DNA from: Paenibacillus oryzisoli
GTDB lineage: Bacteria > Bacillota > Bacilli > Paenibacillales > NBRC-103111
NCBI RefSeq assembly: GCF_001653565.1
Contig: NZ_LYPB01000089.1
Coordinates: 38,851 to 102,850 of the forward strand
Reading direction: 5' to 3'
Length of the DNA stretch: 64,000 nucleotides
The notes under the pieces are model-generated. The model was not told where the DNA came from, did no database searches, and saw nothing but the letters and a program-made list of their open reading frames with translations. The position numbers and the translations under genes are program-made. Positions 26,936-35,198 of this stretch are shown piece after piece; position 1 is the first letter of the stretch; each line of letters opens with the position of its first letter.

Positions 26936-27133
26936 TTATAATCTGCTTACGTTGGCAGCTTGTGGTCCGCGTGCGCCTTCTACGATGTCAAACTCAACAG
27001 CTTGACCTTCGTCTAGCGTTTTGAACCCTTCGGACTGAATCGCTGAGAAATGCACGAATACATCCCCACCATCTTCACGTTCGATGAACCCATAACCTTT
27101 TTCTGCGTTAAACCATTTCACTTTACCTTGCAT
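26936..27133 (-). CDS. Cold-shock protein (CspA/CspB family)
   Basis: A 65-residue single cold-shock domain. The RNA-binding motifs KGYGFIE (RNP1) and VFVHFSAI (RNP2) are present. The ATG at 27133 gives the standard MQGKVKWFN N terminus after an AAAGGA site; the longer open frame upstream is the transcript leader. Such proteins bind single-stranded RNA as chaperones in cold shock and growth transitions. A leader of roughly 65 bases precedes it, which in this family often contributes to regulation. Confidence 0.96.
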   Translation of the reverse strand: MQGKVKWFNAEKGYGFIEREDGGDVFVHFSAIQSEGFKTLDEGQAVEFDIVEGARGPQAANVSRL

Positions 27134-27205
27134 ATCGTACACAATCCTTTCGTTTTTAAAAATGTAAAAAGAGTCCAAATCAAAAATGTAAGCCCTTTCT
27201 TTTTG

Positions 27206-27235
27206 ACTATACCATCTATCTGCTTGACCTGTCAA
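27206..27235 (-). promoter_or_regulatory. Promoter of the cold-shock gene
   Basis: TTGACA (27230-27235 on the minus strand), 18 bases and TATAGT (27206-27211) form a near-consensus sigma-A promoter about 73 bases upstream of the start codon. Confidence 0.65.
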
Positions 27236-27287
27236 TTTATAACTTTTAATAAAATTGAATATTTAGAAAATTCAAGTATTTACATCC

Positions 27288-27468
27288 CGTGGATAACTGC
27301 AGAATATGTAGAATCCTGTCACGGCGGGCTTCTTTACATGTTATTAACAAAGTTACTCACAGGTTTATGCACATTATCCACAGGCAGAATAGAGAGAACT
27401 ATGGATAACTCGTGCTTTAACAGGTCATTTGTTCACATACTGGGGCTAGATTAGATTGCTTATCCACG
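27288..27468. other. Second cluster of DnaA-box-like 9-mers
   Basis: Sites close to TTATNCACA lie at 27288-27296 (minus, TTATCCACG), 27365-27373 (plus, TTATGCACA), 27374-27382 (plus, TTATCCACA, directly abutting), 27400-27408 (minus, TTATCCATA) and 27460-27468 (plus, TTATCCACG). The 413-base gap between fliT and the cold-shock gene otherwise contains only the cold-shock promoter and the fliT terminator. Confidence 0.55.
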
Positions 27469-27509
27469 GAAATCGGTAGGCAGTCGAGGAAAACGGGGGA
27501 TAAAAGAAA

Positions 27510-27534
27510 AACCTTTTGCCCGCGGCAAAAGGTT
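27510..27534 (-). terminator. Terminator after the fliD-fliS-fliT block
   Basis: AACCTTTTGCC (27510-27520) pairs perfectly with GGCAAAAGGTT (27524-27534) around a three-base loop, followed on the minus strand by TTTCTTTTA. It lies 12 bases after the fliT-like stop. Confidence 0.85.
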
Positions 27535-27546
27535 GGTGTGGATAGA

Positions 27547-27888
27547 CTACTTTTTCTTGTCGAAGAAATAACTATCTCCGTCATATTGGTTATCATACGC
27601 ATTCTTTTGCGTTTTCCCGTTGTCAATCTTAGTCAATTGGGCTCTAGCCTGATCACGGAATTTTGTTAGCTTTTGAAGGAAGATGGGATCAAGACTCACG
27701 ATCGCTTGAATACGATCCTTTAACTTCTCCTTATCCCGGGGTGAAGCCCCTTCTGTAGCGTTAATTAACGCTTGCATCAGCATGCCTCGCTGCTCCATAT
27801 AACTGGAGAGCTGTTCGATATCCATCGTTGTAAGCTCGGCTAGCGCTTGCTGTGTTCGTTGTTCTAACTCAGAAACCAACTCATCCAT
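27547..27888 (-). CDS. FliT-like flagellar chaperone
   Basis: A 113-residue helical, charged protein. Family assignment rests mainly on position: it follows fliD and fliS and overlaps the fliS stop by eight bases, the usual site of fliT. FliT binds the filament cap protein FliD and in enterics also modulates the flagellar regulator. The sequence has the amphipathic Glu/Gln-rich helices (EQRTQQALAEL, MEQRGMLMQALI) expected for this poorly conserved family, and a polar tail. Confidence 0.65.
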   Translation of the reverse strand: MDELVSELEQRTQQALAELTTMDIEQLSSYMEQRGMLMQALINATEGASPRDKEKLKDRIQAIVSLDPIFLQKLTKFRDQARAQLTKIDNGKTQKNAYDNQYDGDSYFFDKKK

Positions 27889-28291
27889 GGGAAGCTCCAG
27901 CAGGTGCAGTACTTGCTGCGCCGCTTTTCACTTGTATGGCAGCTTGCATCCAAGTTTCTTTCAACTGAATCAGAAAACCTAACACTTCTTCAGCTGGCTC
28001 CACCGATTTCTTCATATTAGCCTCAATTAAACGATGATTAAAGTACTCATATAATCGCAACAACTCAACGGCAATTGGAGCATTACGATCAATCGTGATG
28101 GAGAATTCGCTAATAATGTCCTGTACCTTGACTAGGTTGGTGTTAGCGTCTTGGTAGTTGGTATTTTTCAAAGCCTCAATACCCGCACGGCAAAAACGAA
28201 TAGCCCCATCACAAAGCATGATTAACAATTGCGCTGGGCTTGCAGTTTGAACAGTGTTCTCCAAGTATTTATTACGTTGGGCTTGAATCAT
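27881..28291 (-). CDS. fliS: Flagellar export chaperone FliS
   Basis: A 136-residue cytosolic helical chaperone that binds flagellin's C terminus and prevents early polymerisation. The N-terminal YLENTVQTASPAQLLIMLCD and the GAIRFCRAG helix that follows are diagnostic. It lies 34 bases after fliD. The tail from about residue 120 is Ala/Gly-rich. Confidence 0.93.
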   Translation of the reverse strand: MIQAQRNKYLENTVQTASPAQLLIMLCDGAIRFCRAGIEALKNTNYQDANTNLVKVQDIISEFSITIDRNAPIAVELLRLYEYFNHRLIEANMKKSVEPAEEVLGFLIQLKETWMQAAIQVKSGAASTAPAGASHG

Positions 28292-28325
28292 GGATATTTC
28301 CCCCTAGTTTAAAGTAGGACTCTTA

Positions 28326-30269
28326 CTAGCCGCCCATTTGCTGTGTTAGTTGTGCACTTTGTGCCGTCATTTGATTCATGTATTTTTCCATGGCTGTGAA
28401 TTGATTGTAGTAGCGAGTTTCAAGTGCTTCAAGCTTGTCAGTGAAATTGTCGATGCGCGTGTTCATATCTTTTAGCGTTTTACCCATGAGATAACTAGAA
28501 TCCACACTATTCGTGATACCTGCCTTAGCTGAGATGTTTTTAAATAAAGCATCAGCCTGGTCAGAAAGGCGCCTTGCCAATCCGTCACCTTTATTCGAAT
28601 CTTTGACCCCGTCATTTGCGGTAAACAACGCCATCACTTCGTCCGGCTTTTCTGCTATCGCTTTCTTTAACTTGTCATCATCGATATAAATTTTACCGTT
28701 TTCTAAATAACTACCCGAAATACTTTTCCCACTAATATTGGCTGTTGATATCCCGATTTGAGAAAGGGTTTTGGCATTGCCAACAGGAAGTCCATCAACA
28801 ACACTCGAGAAGGCTTGTCTAAAATTACTTAAACCACTTTTAAGTAATTGATCACCGCGGAGCATACCGCTTTTCGCTTTGGATTCCCAAATTGTGATCT
28901 GATCTTCCTTCATGGCTTCTCGCTGCTCGTCAGTAAGTGGGATGAAATCTTTATATTTCTTTTCGGAAGTCTTCGTATTAACCGTGTCAATAAGCTCGTT
29001 ATATTTATCTACAAACGATTTGATGGAGTTGAAGACCGTATCCACATCGCGTGTGTTTGTGATATTAACCGCGGTTGCTGAAGTCTTTTTAATAGTAATA
29101 TTCATCCCGCTGATGGCAAAGGTGTTGGTATCGTACTCAGCAGATGCCCCATTGAATTCGATTTGAGCCTTTTGGCCTTTAATTTTAAAAGACGAGAAAT
29201 CTACTGTACTAGTAGAAAGATCACCTGAATCCAAGCCAAGCTTACCAACGGCGTCGTATGCAGGAGTACCAACGTTGCTAAATTTAAGAGCTTTTGCTGG
29301 ATCGGCATCAGGTTTCAAGTTCGTGAAAGCAAGTTTGTTACCGTCTAGATATGCAGAAACACCTGCTACTTTACCAATATCAGAACTATTGATTTGATCA
29401 ATTAATTGCCCAATAGTTGTAGTTTTAGATATTTCAAAATCTGCACTACTTCCATTAACATCAATATGGAATTTCTTGGTAGTCGTTAGATCCTTATCAA
29501 TTAGTGAAGTAATACCAGTAAATAATCCACTCTTTCCAGTAACCTTTATTCCTCCCGTTTCGTCGGTAGGCGAAATTAATGGGGTTCCGCTATCACCATC
29601 ATCATCAGTTGGCACTATCTTTAAGAGAGATGACAGTAAGTTAACTGGTGGAGTCTCCTCTGTGCCCATCTTTAGATCAATTGCCGCTTTGCTTCCTGTC
29701 GATGATGATGCAAAGAAGAATTTGTCGATGTTTGCATCATAACTCATCGTGACCCCTGTTGTACTTGACTTTCCATTAACTGCAGCGACTAAAGTAGCTA
29801 TTGTATCATCCGGATCTACACTAATAGTCGCTGTGCCTTTTTCTCCACCGATAGTTAATGTAGTTTTTTTAGTAAAATCATTACCTGGATTGATATCTCT
29901 AAGCTTTACGGTATCGGAAGATGCATTGATTTTTCCAGAAGTGGTTGAAGCAGATGTAGCTAGCTTGGTTACTTTCAACGAGTATATACCTTCTGGTGCT
30001 GTAGCAGTTGAAGTGACTGAAAATACACTTTCATCTGCTGAAGCAGATTTCTTAGATTGGAAAACCCCCTGGCGGTTCATGTCAGATGCTGCACTACGGA
30101 AGCTTAATATTTTTGTATTAATCGCACGATAATCATCACGTTGCCATTCGAGTAATTGCTTTTGCTGCTTCAGCTTATCTTGTGGGATTTTAGCTGCTGC
30201 CATTAGCTTCTTGACTGTCTCATCGATATCTATACCGGAGTTTGAAAATCCACTCAATCGTAGTACCAT
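28326..30269 (-). CDS. fliD: Flagellar hook-associated protein 2 (filament cap)
   Basis: A 647-residue cap protein that folds flagellin at the filament tip. The N-terminal domain (RLSGFSNSGIDIDETVKKLM) and the C-terminal helices (about 560-645) are typical of FliD. The Thr/Ser-rich central region is long and probably surface exposed, hence a possible glycan acceptor. The ATG at 30269 follows AGGTAGGA. It is transcribed after flaG and before fliS. Confidence 0.94.
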   Translation of the reverse strand: MVLRLSGFSNSGIDIDETVKKLMAAAKIPQDKLKQQKQLLEWQRDDYRAINTKILSFRSAASDMNRQGVFQSKKSASADESVFSVTSTATAPEGIYSLKVTKLATSASTTSGKINASSDTVKLRDINPGNDFTKKTTLTIGGEKGTATISVDPDDTIATLVAAVNGKSSTTGVTMSYDANIDKFFFASSSTGSKAAIDLKMGTEETPPVNLLSSLLKIVPTDDDGDSGTPLISPTDETGGIKVTGKSGLFTGITSLIDKDLTTTKKFHIDVNGSSADFEISKTTTIGQLIDQINSSDIGKVAGVSAYLDGNKLAFTNLKPDADPAKALKFSNVGTPAYDAVGKLGLDSGDLSTSTVDFSSFKIKGQKAQIEFNGASAEYDTNTFAISGMNITIKKTSATAVNITNTRDVDTVFNSIKSFVDKYNELIDTVNTKTSEKKYKDFIPLTDEQREAMKEDQITIWESKAKSGMLRGDQLLKSGLSNFRQAFSSVVDGLPVGNAKTLSQIGISTANISGKSISGSYLENGKIYIDDDKLKKAIAEKPDEVMALFTANDGVKDSNKGDGLARRLSDQADALFKNISAKAGITNSVDSSYLMGKTLKDMNTRIDNFTDKLEALETRYYNQFTAMEKYMNQMTAQSAQLTQQMGG

Positions 30270-30302
30270 ATTATCCTACCTTTCATGCTGGAATACTAGC
30301 TT

Positions 30303-30713
30303 TTATCTCTTCTCATCGACAAGAATTCCTGCCATTTTCCAAAGCTTAGCTACAAAATCCAAACTCTTTTCTGGAGGAATTTCACGAATCGTTTCACCTG
30401 TATCCTTATCTAGCACTTTCACAGAGATTAACTTCGTTTTTTGATGAATAGAAAACTCTAGTGAAGTTGTTCTTCCTTGCATAGCTTTAATGGCGTGCTC
30501 AATTGCTTTAACGACCTGCGCATCACTAATCGTGACATTTTCACCTTGCATTTCCGCTTGTCTGAGATCTGATGTATTCGTAAAATTGGACGCAATGATT
30601 GCTGCTGCGTTACTAGTTCCAATCTCATCCACTTTATGAACTTTTACCGGTTCAGGAGAAGGTCTGCTATCTCCCGGAATTCCGAAACCACTTACAGGGT
30701 TATTAATACTCAT
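30303..30713 (-). CDS. flaG: FlaG family flagellar protein
   Basis: A 136-residue protein with a disordered Pro-rich N-terminal half and the FlaG domain at about 65-130 (FSIHQKTKLISVKVLDKDTG, then ETIREIPPEKSLDF). FlaG influences filament length in several bacteria. It has GGAGG upstream of the ATG and a sigma-D-type promoter, and leads the flaG-fliD-fliS-fliT unit. Confidence 0.9.
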   Translation of the reverse strand: MSINNPVSGFGIPGDSRPSPEPVKVHKVDEIGTSNAAAIIASNFTNTSDLRQAEMQGENVTISDAQVVKAIEHAIKAMQGRTTSLEFSIHQKTKLISVKVLDKDTGETIREIPPEKSLDFVAKLWKMAGILVDEKR

Positions 30714-30751
30714 AGAAACAACCTCCAGCCGAAAATATACATATATCTTAT

Positions 30752-30779
30752 ATATCGGATGGAGGAGATTAAGATATTA
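30752..30779 (-). promoter_or_regulatory. Sigma-D-type flagellar promoter for flaG-fliD-fliS-fliT
   Basis: On the minus strand TAAT (30776-30779), 16 bases and TCCGATAT (30752-30759) match the sigma-D consensus TAAA-N15-GCCGATAT at 7 of 8 positions in the -10. It lies about 40 bases upstream of flaG. Confidence 0.6.
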
Positions 30780-30807
30780 GTGAATTCACAGAGTATTTGG
30801 TTATTTT

Positions 30808-31992
30808 TTATTTATAAGCTTGATAAACCTTCAAAACTGCCGAAATAACATCCTGAATATCTTGCTCTGTCATTTTGGGAAATAAAGGAAACGTAATCGC
30901 TTCTTCATAATATTTTTCTGCTTGCGTACATTGACCTTTTTGATACCCCAGTTTTTGGTAGAATGGCTGATTATATACCGGAATATAGTGTACGTTAACA
31001 CCTATATTTTCTGCCTTCAATGCTTCGAAGACTTCTTTTCTACTTTTTTTCAAATACCCATTTACAAATCTCAAAATATATAAATGCCAGCTCGAATTTG
31101 ATTTGGCATGCTGAAAGGGTGTAATTATTCCTTCTAAATGTTCAAAAGCGTCCTGGTACGTTGCTGCAATCTCTCTTCTTCGTTCAACAAATGAAGTTAG
31201 CTTACGCATCTGTGAAAGACCTAAAGCCGCCTGAATATCCGTAATTCTGTAGTTATACCCAAGCTCTTGCATTTCGTAATACCATGGGCCATCATTCTGA
31301 AGCAACTTTGATGGATCTTTCGTCATCCCATGACTCCTAAAAAGCTGCAACTTGTCGAAGTAATCCTTAGAATCTGTAGTAATAATGCCTCCTTCACCCG
31401 AGGTTATATGCTTAACCGGATGGAAACTAAACATCGTCATATCAGCCAAAGAGCCAACTTTACAACCATCATAATCAGCGCCCAAAGAATGTGCAGCATC
31501 TTCAATAACTACTAATCCATGATCTTTCGCGATACGACTAATTTCATCCATTTCTGCAGGCTGACCAGAGAAATCAACAGCAATGATCGCTTTTGTTTTT
31601 GGTGTAATTTTAGCTCTAATTTCATTAGGATCAATATTGTATGTATCTGATTTGATATCAGCAAATACCGGAGTTCCCCCTTGGTACAGTACACAGTTAC
31701 TACTTGCCAAAAAAGTAATAGGCGAAGTAATAACTTCATCCCCAGCCGTGATCTCGGCTGCAAAACACGCAGCATGTAACGCCGCGGTACCATTACAAAA
31801 AGCAACAGCATATTGTGCACCAACATAAGTTGCCACTGCCTGCTCAAACTCCGTAATTATTGGTCCTTGCGTAATAAAATTACTTTCAAGCGTTGCAATT
31901 ACCGCAGTTATATCATCGCTATCAATCCATTGCTGTCCATACGGAAGCAGGGATTTTCTTACAGGATTTCCGCCATCAATAGCAAGCTTCAT
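30808..31992 (-). CDS. pseC: PseC-like aminotransferase (pseudaminic acid pathway)
   Basis: A 394-residue PLP-dependent DegT/DnrJ/EryC1-family enzyme. PYGQQWIDSDDI and NFITQGP near the N terminus resemble PseC, which aminates the 4-keto sugar in CMP-pseudaminic acid synthesis. The PLP lysine is expected in FSFHPVKHITSGEGG near residue 188. The ATG at 31992 follows GGAGG. It is the last gene of the pseudaminic block and lies just before flaG. The PseC call over other DegT enzymes rests on sequence feel and on the PseI, G, F and H neighbours. Confidence 0.85.
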   Translation of the reverse strand: MKLAIDGGNPVRKSLLPYGQQWIDSDDITAVIATLESNFITQGPIITEFEQAVATYVGAQYAVAFCNGTAALHAACFAAEITAGDEVITSPITFLASSNCVLYQGGTPVFADIKSDTYNIDPNEIRAKITPKTKAIIAVDFSGQPAEMDEISRIAKDHGLVVIEDAAHSLGADYDGCKVGSLADMTMFSFHPVKHITSGEGGIITTDSKDYFDKLQLFRSHGMTKDPSKLLQNDGPWYYEMQELGYNYRITDIQAALGLSQMRKLTSFVERRREIAATYQDAFEHLEGIITPFQHAKSNSSWHLYILRFVNGYLKKSRKEVFEALKAENIGVNVHYIPVYNQPFYQKLGYQKGQCTQAEKYYEEAITFPLFPKMTEQDIQDVISAVLKVYQAYK

Positions 31993-32027
31993 CTTCTAAG
32001 CCTCCAATATAGTAAACAAGCTACCTG

Positions 32028-32975
32028 TTAGATAAGGTAGCCTGTTCGAATCCATTCTTCTGTACGTGAAATTCCTTCTTCCAAAGTAACCTTAGGTTCC
32101 CATCCAAGAAGGTCTTTTGCTTTTGAATAATTACATAATAGTTTCTGTATTTCACTTTGAGGATGGATATGGGGGACATGTTTGATTCGGGAGGCATCCC
32201 CTACCACGAGCTTGGCTAAATCATTAACAGATATGTCACGTCCTAATCCAGCATTAACAATATGCCCATTAACACTGTCCGAATAACCCGCTTCTACAAC
32301 AAAGCGAGCACAATCATCCACATACAATAAATCCCGAGTTTGCGTACCTTCTCCATAAATATTCAAATCTTTGCCTGCCAACTTATTATTGATAAAGATC
32401 GCTACTACGCCGCCTTCACCACCAGTCTTTTGAAACGGACCGTATGTATTAAAAGGACGAATAACGACGACAGGTAAATTGTATGCATAATAATACGAAA
32501 GCACCATATTCTCAGCTGCAATCTTGGAACCTGCGTATGGGGAAGCAGGCTTAGTTGGATGCAACTCCGTAATTCCTTCTTCATCTGTACAACGATCATA
32601 AACCATGCATGTGCTCATAAATACCACTTTGACTTGATGTTTACGGCACTGCTCCATGATATTGAACGTGCCAACCGTATCGTTATTGAACGTTGTTCTT
32701 GGGTCATCAATGGAGTCCTGTACATTAATCGAGGCCCCAAGATGATAACATATATCGAAAGAATGAGAAGCAAATAATCGTGTTAACAGACTTTCATCCT
32801 TGATGTCTCCGACGACCATTTCTTTGAAACCACGATGTTGTTGAAATTCCTGAACGTTCTCTCTGCTACCGTTCGAAAAATCGTCAAGCACCCAAACTTG
32901 ATGGCCGTCATCCAACAAACGCTTGGTCACCCATCGACCGATAAAACCCGCTCCGCCTGTTAATAAAATGTTCAC
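32028..32975 (-). CDS. NAD-dependent sugar epimerase/dehydratase
   Basis: A 315-residue extended short-chain dehydrogenase. The N-terminal GGAGFIGRWV is the NAD-binding glycine motif and SPYAGSKIAAE near residue 150 holds the Tyr-x3-Lys pair. It acts on a nucleotide sugar of unknown identity. It lies between the formyltransferase and pseC genes, so the product may be a second sugar attached to or built alongside pseudaminic acid. Confidence 0.85.
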   Translation of the reverse strand: MNILLTGGAGFIGRWVTKRLLDDGHQVWVLDDFSNGSRENVQEFQQHRGFKEMVVGDIKDESLLTRLFASHSFDICYHLGASINVQDSIDDPRTTFNNDTVGTFNIMEQCRKHQVKVVFMSTCMVYDRCTDEEGITELHPTKPASPYAGSKIAAENMVLSYYYAYNLPVVVIRPFNTYGPFQKTGGEGGVVAIFINNKLAGKDLNIYGEGTQTRDLLYVDDCARFVVEAGYSDSVNGHIVNAGLGRDISVNDLAKLVVGDASRIKHVPHIHPQSEIQKLLCNYSKAKDLLGWEPKVTLEEGISRTEEWIRTGYLI

Positions 32976-32992
32976 TGCAGTCCACTCCTTTA

Positions 32993-33793
32993 CTAAAAAG
33001 CCTTGATCAGTGGAGGTTCATGGAACCCGAATTCACCATCGAGAAAGCGATCAACAATATCATTGTCAAACAGATTGTAAACTACCCTAAGATGCTGAGG
33101 ATGCCAATCCTCCGTCATAAACAGCTTGCCCGAAGATTTCTGAGGTAATAATTGAACAGATTCCCCTCTGTCTAACTTGCGCAGAATCATCACAATATCT
33201 TCAGCTGCTTGTTTAACAGCACGACACGCAACGTCATGAAGACCATCACCACGTACCAGTTCCGGAACAGAATGATGAACGATCGCCCCACCGTCCAACT
33301 TTGCCGTCAATTGATGGATTGTCATTCCCGCCCAATTTGGTTTCATGAAATAGAATGGCCAAAACAGCGTCGTATTGCCGCGGTACCATGGCGACAATCC
33401 CCCATGTATATTCCACCTATGTTCCGGGAAAGACTCAAGTAGTTCTGTCGAGATTTTATGTACGCCATAAGTAAGCACGACGTCCGGTCGGATCGCACTC
33501 ACCCAGTCTTTGACCTCATTGCTATTAAGCGTGTGATAATCAACGTGTAACATTGCATCCGGTTCCATCGCCAGTTGACGTGAATGCCCAAAATACCTAG
33601 TTTCCGCAGCATCACGATCAGCAAAATGACGGATGAAGTTCATGCGGTCTATTTCCATTAATCCCGAGGAGGGAGTGGGCATAAAATCTTCCCTTTTTTC
33701 TAATACAACTCCACTTAAGAATCCATGTCTTAGCAATGTTTCAGCTACAAATAAATGCCTTGGGTGAGAGCCTGTGAATAATACAACTTTCAT
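32993..33793 (-). CDS. Formyltransferase-fold enzyme, probable sugar N-formyltransferase
   Basis: A 266-residue protein of the formyl_trans_N family. RWNIHGGLSPWYRGN near residue 128 gives the Asn and His, and KLDGGAIVHHS near 165 the Asp, of the N-H-D triad used by N10-formyl-tetrahydrofolate-dependent transferases. The short length and lack of a tRNA-binding C-terminal domain argue against methionyl-tRNA formyltransferase. Position between the DUF4910 gene and a sugar epimerase gene suggests an amino sugar acceptor, perhaps pseudaminic acid or its precursor. Confidence 0.75.
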   Translation of the reverse strand: MKVVLFTGSHPRHLFVAETLLRHGFLSGVVLEKREDFMPTPSSGLMEIDRMNFIRHFADRDAAETRYFGHSRQLAMEPDAMLHVDYHTLNSNEVKDWVSAIRPDVVLTYGVHKISTELLESFPEHRWNIHGGLSPWYRGNTTLFWPFYFMKPNWAGMTIHQLTAKLDGGAIVHHSVPELVRGDGLHDVACRAVKQAAEDIVMILRKLDRGESVQLLPQKSSGKLFMTEDWHPQHLRVVYNLFDNDIVDRFLDGEFGFHEPPLIKAF

Positions 33794-33797
33794 AAGT

Positions 33798-35171
33798 TTA
33801 TAATCCCCTTTTGTTGATAAATGGACCGTCTATAAGCTGCTTCTCTTTTAAGATTGTGATAACATGCTTTAGATCCAATATCGAACATGCACAACGATCA
33901 GCAATATTCTGCATGGTATGCTGCCCATCACTATAGTTCAAAACTGTCAGAATACGGTTTAACTGCGTACGATGATCCACAACTTCGTTATTCGAGTGAC
34001 CTCTCATCGTCGGCGCATTCATATCTGGATAGAGGCCATGCTGATCCAATTTGACCTCACCGTACGGGGAGCGATTGATATAATAGCCGTCCAATTCCAG
34101 TGCTTTACATATTTGTTCAAGATCATCCAAACTACTCTGAAGAGCCTCTATGGTCATGGTCTCTTTGGTATCCAATGAATTATGGTAACCAGGAAAGCCG
34201 GAATGCAGCCCTCTTGACATTTGGCCTACCGGGAGATTAAACCCTGGAGAACAAAATTGTCGTTCATCTGAGCCGTTAATAGGCGTAAAGGCTCTTAATC
34301 TTGCATTCAACTTTTTATGATGAACCAAATGAGAAACCATCGTATCTAGTTCTGAATTCTCTCGTCTTGTTTTCTTAAAGCTCAAAGATTCCTTACCGCC
34401 TACGCAAGTTAAAACCATTCCCGCAAACAGTTTTTCTCTCATCTCTTCGCCAAACTGATGCAAATAAGCAATGGCACCAATCGTCTCGGGGGCTAGTACG
34501 AATCTATAAGTAAACCGCCGATGTTTCCATTTTGCCAATCGCATATATAAGAAAGCCGTTACAATGGGACCACTAAGTTCATTATTGGCCATAGAAGGAT
34601 GACAGATGTAGGAGCTGAACATCACTTCTTGATCTGACTCCCCAGGCAAAACTACATGGGCATAATTAAGTTCACCTTGTACTAATTCACTATCGACATA
34701 GGCATGATACTGACCCTTCCCCAGTTTCTCCAATACGTTATGAGGCAGACAAAATCCCCATCGCTCCTTATAATAAGAAATCACATATGGAATGGCATCT
34801 GGCAAGTGGGGAACACTGTATAGATGATCTTTTAACTCTTCCAGCGCCAACTTTCGATTAACTGGAATACTGTAATTGAGAACATGCAGATTATGTTCTT
34901 TAAAATCCACAATCGTCTCTCCATCAGGCCCCTTCAACCACGCATCACGAATCCGCCACTCTCGGGGTACCTCCCAGTCAAACACCTTCATTCCTGTAGG
35001 CACTGCGAATTGCTCCAATGGTACATATTCCTGTAATATTGCAATTGTCTCTCTAACACCAGGGCCAGTAATACTTCTACAAATTGGGAACAGGCGGTCA
35101 AATAACCTATCCATTTCGTTTAACTCAAAAGTCTTATCCGGTGTTAGCTCCAAGCTGTCTGCTCTATCCAT
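33798..35171 (-). CDS. DUF4910 / aminopeptidase-like domain protein
   Basis: A 457-residue protein with an M28-peptidase-like fold region; SYICHPSMANNELSG near residue 190 resembles a metal-binding loop. A C-terminal winged-helix-like segment is at about 400-450 (MQNIADRCACSILDLKHVI). Members of this family recur in bacterial surface-sugar gene clusters, but no reaction is established. Here it sits between pseI and the formyltransferase, with AAAGGGTGGG before the ATG. Hydrolysis of an amide on a nonulosonic acid or precursor is a reasonable guess, not shown. Confidence 0.8.
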   Translation of the reverse strand: MDRADSLELTPDKTFELNEMDRLFDRLFPICRSITGPGVRETIAILQEYVPLEQFAVPTGMKVFDWEVPREWRIRDAWLKGPDGETIVDFKEHNLHVLNYSIPVNRKLALEELKDHLYSVPHLPDAIPYVISYYKERWGFCLPHNVLEKLGKGQYHAYVDSELVQGELNYAHVVLPGESDQEVMFSSYICHPSMANNELSGPIVTAFLYMRLAKWKHRRFTYRFVLAPETIGAIAYLHQFGEEMREKLFAGMVLTCVGGKESLSFKKTRRENSELDTMVSHLVHHKKLNARLRAFTPINGSDERQFCSPGFNLPVGQMSRGLHSGFPGYHNSLDTKETMTIEALQSSLDDLEQICKALELDGYYINRSPYGEVKLDQHGLYPDMNAPTMRGHSNNEVVDHRTQLNRILTVLNYSDGQHTMQNIADRCACSILDLKHVITILKEKQLIDGPFINKRGL

Positions 35172-35198
35172 CGTTTACCCACCCTTTTAATCCTATTG

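Noticed and set aside
20917..27468. Replication origin
   Set aside because: DnaA boxes cluster here, but dnaA, dnaN and gyrB are absent and no AT-rich unwinding repeat was seen; an oriC is unlikely.
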